From positions 8,089,562-8,153,561 of the forward strand of contig NC_080418.1 in the NCBI RefSeq assembly GCF_029873635.1: a stretch of 64,000 bases of DNA, read 5' to 3'. Both the position numbers and the translations under genes were made by a program. Of this stretch, positions 58,111 through 64,000 are shown piece by piece; the first letter of the stretch is position 1; each line of letters opens with the position of its first letter. The DNA comes from Malania oleifera. Its lineage: Eukaryota > Streptophyta > Magnoliopsida > Santalales > Ximeniaceae. The notes below the pieces were generated by a model that was given only the letters and a program-made list of their open reading frames with translations, was not told the origin of the DNA and did not search any database.

Positions 58111-58565
58111 GATAAACCACTTGTGCAACTATACCAATAGGATCAACTGGGCCAAATTTTCACAAGAGCATTGAAGAATATGAAGAACAAAGCAAAAACA
58201 AACATACAATGCCAAACACAAGCAGAATAAAGAAACAAAGACAAAAGCGGAAGGAGAGCGTACCTAGGAGAGGGAAAGGGACCTTTTGGTTGAGACAAGG
58301 AACAAATGAGTGAGCTCATGTCCTTTATAGCGAAGCCCACATGAATCCCCAAAAAAAGTTAGCATCTCGAAAAGGCGGGAACTCATTAATTCGTGTGTGC
58401 GTCTCAAAGGAAAAAGATCAAATCCTTGTGCAGATGCTGACGTGGTGCCAATCTCAATAAATCTCGATTCTATAGAGGCATGACACAATTAACAAGAGAC
58501 TCTTAAAATTTTGCAAGGGCGGAGAACGTAATGAATAGATAACAACGTCACATCAAAGCGGCCCA
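58111..58565. other. Untranslated-looking stretch of the Tat remnant
   Basis: No ORF or repeat I can support; lies between the antisense ORF and the tandem arrays. Confidence 0.4.
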
Positions 58566-59160
58566 ACTAACGAGCACAGCTCGCAAAGCCGGACGGTTGC
58601 ACAAAAAATGAGCACGACTTATTAGGTAATGAAGAATAGACCTAAGTCACGAGCACCGCTCATGAGGTTAGAAAAATGCCGAACAAATGAATACAACTCA
58701 TTAAGCAAAGAAGTCTCAACTAACAAGCACTGCTCGTCAGGCCACACAACCGCTCAACAAATGAACACAGCTTATTAGGCAAAAAAAGCCCAATTGATGA
58801 GTACAGCTCGTGAGGCCACGCAATCGTCCAACAAATGAGCACTATTCATTAGGCAAAGAAGACCCAACTGACGAACACAGCTCATGAGGCTACGCAACCG
58901 TCCAACAAATGAGCACAACTCATTAGGCAAAGAAGACCCAACTGACGAGCATAGCTCATGGGGCTACGCAACCGCCCAACAAATGAGTACAACTAATTAG
59001 GCAGAGAAGACTCAACTGACGAACACAGCTCGTGAGGCTACGTAACAGCCCAACAAATGAGCACAACTTATTAGGCAAAGAAGACTCAACTGACAAGCAC
59101 AACTCATGAGGCCACGCAATCGCCTAATAAATGAGCATAACTCATTAGACAAAAAAGACC
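58566..59160. repeat. 74-bp tandem array, about eight copies
   Basis: Exact 74-base period is visible for the word ACTGAC at 58867, 58941, 59015 and 59089. The unit contains GAACACAGCTCATGAGGC, TACGCAACCG, CCAACAAATGAGCACAACT and CATTAGGCAAAGAAGACCCA. Earlier copies (from 58566) are more diverged. Confidence 0.9.
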
Positions 59161-59164
59161 AACC

Positions 59165-59700
59165 GAAGAGCAGTTCAGCAGAAACAACTTGGCAAGAGAC
59201 ACCACGATGCACAGCTCGGCAGAAACAACTTGGCAAGAAATGCCGCGAAGAGCAGCTCGACAGAAATAGCTCGGCAAGAAATGTCAAGATGAACAATTCG
59301 ACAAGAAATGCCAAGATGAGCAGTTCTGCAGAAACAACTCAGCAAGAAATGCCACGACGAGCAGCTCGACAAGAAATGTCGTGAAGAGCAGTTTGATAGA
59401 AACAGCTCGGCAATAAATGTCACGACGAGTAGCTCGGCAAAAACAGCTTGACAAGAAATACTAAGACGAATAGCTCGACAAGAAATGCTGCAAAGAGCAG
59501 GTCGGCAGAAACAGTTTGGCAAGAAATGTCACGACAAGCAGGTTGGCAGAAACAGCTCGGCAAGAAATGCCGCGAAGAGCAGCTCAGCAACAAATGACAT
59601 GAAGAGCAACTCGGCAAGAAATGCCACGACGAGCAGGTCGGTAGAAACAACTCAACAAGAAATACCACGAAGAATAGCTCGGCAAGAGCAGTACAGCAAA
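59165..59700. repeat. Mosaic 27/41-bp tandem array
   Basis: Units of 27 bases (AGCAGCTCGACAAGAAATG plus GCACGACG-like end) alternate with 41-base units that contain an extra CGGCAGAAACAGCT. Long open frames on both strands (59175-59522 minus, 59420-59668 minus, 59485-60201 plus) are translations of this array. Confidence 0.87.
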
Positions 59701-59929
59701 GACATCTTGATAGTTCGGCAAAATGTTAGCATTAGCTCGGCAAAACTACCTCAGCAAGAGGAGTTTCTTGGCAAAATTTCTCAAGAGCTAATCGGAACAA
59801 AGTTCCCAAAGTGGAACTGCTCGACAAAATTTCTTGAGAAAAGTTGTTTGGAGCAAAATTCCCTAAAAGGAATAGCTCGGAAGTTTACCTCGAAAAGAGC
59901 TGAGGATCTACTTGGAAGAAATCCACGAG

Positions 59930-60195
59930 GAGAGATGTTCGAAGTGATCGGCTCGGATCAGCCGAACACATCTCAACATCAGCTTGGATCAGCTGTCTTC
60001 CTCCAATTTGGCTCGACATCGGCTTGGCATCGGCTCGGATTGGTTGTATTCCTCCAATCCGGTTTGGCAAAGCTGAACGCTTCTCAATATCGGGTCGAAT
60101 CTGTCGAACACATCTCAACATCGTCTCGAACCAGTCGTCTTCCTCCAATCCGGCTCGACAGTGGCTCGGATCAACCGTCTCCCTCCACTCCAGCT
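59930..60195. repeat. Degenerate GGCTCGGATC repeats
   Basis: Repeated words GGCTCGGATC, CACATCTCAACATC, GTCTTCCTCCAATCCGG and similar, about three loose units of 70-100 bases. Confidence 0.7.
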
Positions 60196-60281
60196 TGGTA
60201 ACCCAAAAAAAAAAAAAGGGGGGGGGGAAAAGGTAGGACAACTTTCGAACTTTTAAAAATAAGTTCTGAAAATTCGAAACT

Positions 60282-60750
60282 AAAGAGGGACAACTGATAT
60301 ACCCTAAATATATACCAAGGTCAAAACTATCCATCTGCAATAAAAGAGCATTATGGCGCAGCTACAATCAGGACCTTCATCGCTTAAGGACAGTTGCTTT
60401 AAAGGGGTCAACCCCATGCAGGCCAGAGCAATCCACGCCCTTGCCACAAACAACTGGTATCGGCTCCTTAAAAGTCAGAGCAATCCACGCCCACGCCATA
60501 ACTCGCCAATAAATAGTCATACACCCTCGGGTCAATTCTTGCCACTATAAATGGAGAGGCGGGCGAGAGGCCAAGGTAACTCACTCTTAACTTACTTTAC
60601 TCTTGCATTCAAATTCTTTGAAATGTTTCCTTACTTAGGCATCAGAGCGATCCCCTAGAATACACCCCGGGTTCTCCAAGTGCGCTTTGTTTTCACTCTT
60701 TTCAAATTATCAGAACTCCAAGAGCAAAGTCATCACCATTTTTATCTCGG

Positions 60751-60754
<4 letters not shown>
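60282..60754 (+). mobile_element. Tat-type LTR (about 460 bp) with polypurine tract
   Basis: AAAGAGGGA (60282-60290) precedes TGATATACCCTAAATATA; the LTR runs 60295-60754 to ATCTCGGAACA. It has a TATA box CTATAAATGG (60545-60554) and the TTAGGCATCAGAGCGATCC block typical of the U5 side of Tat-lineage LTRs. No matching left LTR is in the window, so the target duplication cannot be checked. Confidence 0.65.
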
Positions 60755-60794
<40 letters not shown>

Positions 60795-61018
60795 AAGATT
60801 GAACTATTTGTGTTAAACTATATATATTCTTCCACTGTAACGTGGGGTGACCTTAAAAAATGAGAGAGAGAGAGAGAGAGAGAGGGAGCATACGGTGGCG
60901 GCCTTCTTCGGTTTGTGGGCATTTTAAAATACTCAAAGAAGCCCCAATTAGTTTCACACTTCACTGGGGATGAATCTTGATACTTCTTCTTGATGAGCGA
61001 CCACCATTAAAAAAAAAA
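60755..61018 (+). promoter_or_regulatory. 5' flank and leader of thioesterase copy 2
   Basis: TA tract to 60792, then sequence shared with copy 1, including a GA tract (60862-60885) and GAAGCCCCAATTAGTTTCACACTTC. No clear TATA box in the part not covered by TA repeats. An A-run lies directly before the ATG. Confidence 0.55.
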
Positions 61019-62735
61019 ATGGAGAAGGTCAAAGCGTTTCTGGAAGTGACGGAGGAAGAGTCGGAGACGGTGTCGAGTGTCGCCGTTCGGCCTCACAGAC
61101 TCGGACGCGAGATGAGCTTTTACGACGACTTCGCCCTCCGCGGCATCCGAGTCCTCGAAGCCCGCCCCGGATTCGCCCTCTGCTCCTTCAAGGTCCCCAC
61201 TCGTCTCACCGTAAGTTCATCCCCAATCTATACTCCCACATTTTTCGTTTTTACCGGACGAATATTATTCCAGTCTAAATCAATTCACCTCAGAACATTT
61301 CAAACTCAAATTCATCTCAAAATTATTGAATTCCACTTCGAGAAAAGGGATCGAGATCCCTTTGTTTTTTTTTTTCTTTGAATTGTTAATTAATTTTAGG
61401 GTTGCAGAATAGGAAAGGGGAATTGGCGTCAGGCGCCATAGCGAACCTGGTGGATTTAGTGGGGATGTCGGTGCTGCCGGTGAAGGGATCCATTAACGTA
61501 TCAGTCGACATTTCCATCTCCTACCTCTCCACTGCCAAACTTCATGTAAGCCCCCACTCCAAATTCAACCTTCTTAATCAATTAGTCGAATAAGCATAAA
61601 AGCTAGCACCCATCAACTTCACTCGGTGGGTTTCACACCAAACCCACTAGATATATAGTGATGGGTGTTTGACGCGAAAGTGACCGAGTCTTTAATATGT
61701 ATTGGAAGATCTTTTATTTTACTTTTTTGTTTTTAAAATTTTATAAAAGTAAATAATCTTGAAGAAATATTTATATGAAATAATTAAATGTAAAACCCAT
61801 CAATTTTGTTATATTAATATATTTTTCTTAACACTTGGATTCAGTAAAGTGATTGTGAGTTCAAGAGTTAATATGACATTTTTGGTAGATTTCAATTCTT
61901 TATAATTTTTTCTAAATTTTTTGTTGGGTCTTTCTTTTTCTTAAGATCCCATTTGCAACCTAAAAAATATTTTTTTTTTTTTAAAGTAATATGAACAAAT
62001 ACGTTTTTTCATGTTTATTATTATAAAATAAAAATGCAATAAATAAATAAAGTTGTAATTTTATACATTATTAATATTTAATTTAAATATATTTTTATTT
62101 TTAGTAGTATTTGATAGTAAGAGATGAAAAATGAATTTTTTTTAAAAAAATTTATTTTTTTTTTCAAACAGAACTTAAGGTCCATTTAAATTAAGAATTT
62201 TATTAAAAAAAAAAAAAACAAAGAAATTTATTTTTCATTTTGGTCACTGCAAAACTAAAAAACATTAAGAAATGACTAAAGAATCTATTTTTTTATGTTT
62301 ATAAGTAAAAAAAGAAATGAAAATATATCAAGTCAATGAATAAAAATTTAATTACACATATCATTAATACTTGATTTTCTTAATTTTTAATTATCTTGAT
62401 ATCATATAATTAAAATAAATTCCCTTCTTATTTTTCTGTTTCTTATTACAAATAAAGTCTTTCATCCAAATGGAATCATATTTTCTCCCTATTAACAAAT
62501 ATTATTATATATAATATTATAACAAAAATTAATTATTAATACTTTATATAATTAATTTTTATTTATTAATTTATTATGTATATAGTTATGGAGGAAAATA
62601 AACTATATAGCAAATTTTTATTTTTTACAGCATTTTATATGAAAAAATAAAACAAAAAATAAATTTCTTTCTTATTTTTTTTCTTTTTTTTTTTTCATCA
62701 AATTAAATCCTTTATTCAAACCCAACTTTTATTTT

Positions 62736-62766
<31 letters not shown>

Positions 62767-63472
62767 CCCATCAAATTCTATTCTATATTCTATCTTTAGG
62801 ACACTTAAAATTGCTTGACCAGCTAAAAAATCTGAACTCGACTAATTGACTCGAACTCATTTACTTTTATTTTACGTTTGAGGCTATTAAAGCTCATATT
62901 AAGATTTTAGATAAAATACTAATCTAACATGGTATCAGAACAGGTTACCAGGAGATTTTGGGTTCTAATCTTGTTGCCCACGATTTTAAAAAGAAAAAAA
63001 TATCGTATTCTTTATTATGGGTACTATTTATTATGTGTTTATCTTTTCACGTGCTGTGAGGCTGCATATGTGGGGAAGTATTAAAAAACTTGATATACAT
63101 TGTTGGCCCGAAGCTTTTAGGTAAAATGGTAATCTACCAGAGGCTATGCTCAAAACTATAAATATCTGGTTTCTTATTTAATTTATTTACGCAAATCCAA
63201 ATCAAGATCGGAACTCCAAACTTCCAAACACTTTACAAGTTTATTCATTTTTTCTTTTTTAGTGAACCATTCGCTTCAATGTTTAATCCTCATAAGGCAA
63301 ATTGGAAAATATGCAGGATGAAGTGGAGATAACATCAAGGATGTTGGGTCTAAGGGGAGGGTATGCAGGGACCATTGTGGTTCTGATGAACAAAACAACT
63401 GGAGAGATTATTGCTGAAGGTCGCCATTCTCTATTCTGCAAACATAAAAAACAGCCCATCAGTAAACTTTAA
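61019..63472 (+). CDS. Acyl-CoA thioesterase (THEM2/ACOT13-like, hotdog fold), intact
   Basis: Three exons, all phase 0: 61019-61210 (64 codons), 61408-61545 (46) and 63317-63472 (51 plus TAA), giving 161 residues, normal for plant single-hotdog thioesterases. Splice sites are GTAAGT, GGTTGCAG, GTAAGC and TATGCAG. Exon 2 has ELASGAIANLVD, where the Asp corresponds to the catalytic acid of the family and the Gly-rich turn binds CoA. Exon 3 has DEVEITSRMLGLRGG and the central strand GEIIAEGRHS. The enzyme hydrolyses acyl-CoA thioesters; localisation is not evident (no clear signal peptide). Start chosen at the first ATG, conserved in copy 1. Function is family knowledge, not tested here. Confidence 0.88.
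62881..63170 (+). repeat. SINE-like or tRNA-related repeat in intron 2
   Basis: Contains CATGGTATCAGAACAGGTTA with GGGTTCTAATC about 25 bases later, resembling tRNA-like A and B box regions. The word TTTTAG(A/G)TAAAAT(A/G)(C/G)TAATCTA recurs at 62906 and 63115. No poly-A tail or target duplication could be defined. Confidence 0.35.
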
Positions 63473-63747
63473 CTAAAAAATATTTCCAATCCTCTAATTC
63501 TGCCATCTATGTTGTTTTTGAATTAACCAGTCCACAGCTCATAATACTTTGGAGTCCCTCATTTTATGTATTTCAGATTAAATAAAATTGCAGTATTTTT
63601 GCTCTAAAACTTTTAATTAGAGACTTTATCCTCTTTTTATCACATACAAATATTCTTCCATCAGAATTTTTTATTTATTTATTCTTGTGTTAACTAATAT
63701 GTTCCGTTTGAAAGATAGAATTGTAATAAAATGTAAGTTGTGTTTAA
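63473..63747. other. 3' flank of thioesterase copy 2, no further feature
   Basis: AT-rich sequence downstream of the stop; no polyadenylation site can be assigned with confidence. Confidence 0.45.
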
Positions 63748-64000
63748 TAGGGGTGGCAAAACAGGTCGAAACCCGATGGGTGATCCATGTCTTGCCCGTT
63801 TAAATCTGATTTGGGTATAATACAAAATGACCTCCTTATAAACAGGTCAATCTGGACCCAACCCATTTATTAAACATGTTATGCGGGTTCAAGTTGGACC
63901 ACCCACGGGATGATCCATTTATGACTCGTTTAAAAATAAAATGGTGTTTTTTTTATATAAAAAAAATCATTTTATATGAAATGTTCAAAAAAAATTTAAG
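63748..64000. mobile_element. Second hAT-type copy, cut by window end
   Basis: Begins TAGGGGTGGCAAAACAGGTC, matching the end of the element at 4507-5407, followed by the same kind of subterminal CCCGTTTA/GGGTC repeats. The flanking 8 bases are GTGTTTAA (63740-63747), and the other end lies outside the window. Confidence 0.72.

Noticed and set aside
58566-59160. CRISPR-like or satellite array
   Set aside because: As CRISPR it fails, since units are contiguous and eukaryotic; kept only as a tandem repeat.
59012-60201. Long open frames on both strands, up to 238 codons
   Set aside because: They translate the tandem arrays (repeating Ser/Ala/Arg or Cys/Phe/Leu patterns) and have no gene-like start context or domain.

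Overview
The window reads as nuclear DNA of a flowering plant, probably a dicot. It is AT-rich and gene-poor, full of microsatellites, and dominated by Ty3/gypsy LTR retrotransposons of the chromodomain (Del/Tekay-like) type. The one clearly intact gene I can see is a three-exon plant acyl-CoA thioesterase (hotdog fold) at 61019-63472. A partial copy with only its first two exons lies at 40317-40850. I did not recognise a tRNA, rRNA or CRISPR locus.

Layout. 1-3351 (minus): decayed endogenous plant pararetrovirus (Caulimoviridae-like), cut by the window edge. 3352-4190: AT-rich simple DNA. 4507-5407: non-autonomous hAT transposon with a perfect 8-bp target duplication; a second copy starts at 63748. 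6170-8250: unknown dispersed repeat split by a 1.1-kb Harbinger-like element; an uninterrupted relative lies at 42890-43895. 10821-36808: a 26-kb nest of LTR retrotransposons. Its right half resolves into shells: LTR A contains element F (21809-35612), which contains solo LTR E (22436-34291), which contains complete element B (22626-32468, TSD TTAAG). Its left half holds another A-type LTR, an LTR-like stretch, and minus-strand element M (14556-20025). 37100-38060: tandem array. 38143-39925: solo LTR D. 43901-55497: degenerate element C, with a non-autonomous minus-strand LTR element N (49861-52985) inside its integrase. 55498-60754: remnant of a Tat-lineage gypsy element with gag/protease, an antisense ORF, tandem arrays and an LTR.

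How the parts relate. Elements A, B, C, M and N, and LTRs D and E, look like one extended lineage. They share blocks of the transcribed LTR, a near-invariant hairpin block (TTACTGAGAGGTGTCTCACC), an initiator-Met-type primer site where visible, and a palindrome just before the polypurine tract. Their upstream promoter (U3) parts fall into different classes. M, D and E carry a helically phased array of about eight GTCGAC-centred palindromes in the same spacing pattern. B carries two 19-bp palindromes of heat-shock-element type instead. This phased array is the most unusual thing in the window.

Element B has a gag-pol frame of 1,538 codons with no frameshift but seven nonsense codons. At four of them a sister copy in this same window still has CAG. 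That fits methylation-driven C-to-T decay, and a smaller possibility is amber readthrough. All readings are by eye, so positions of degenerate boundaries are approximate.
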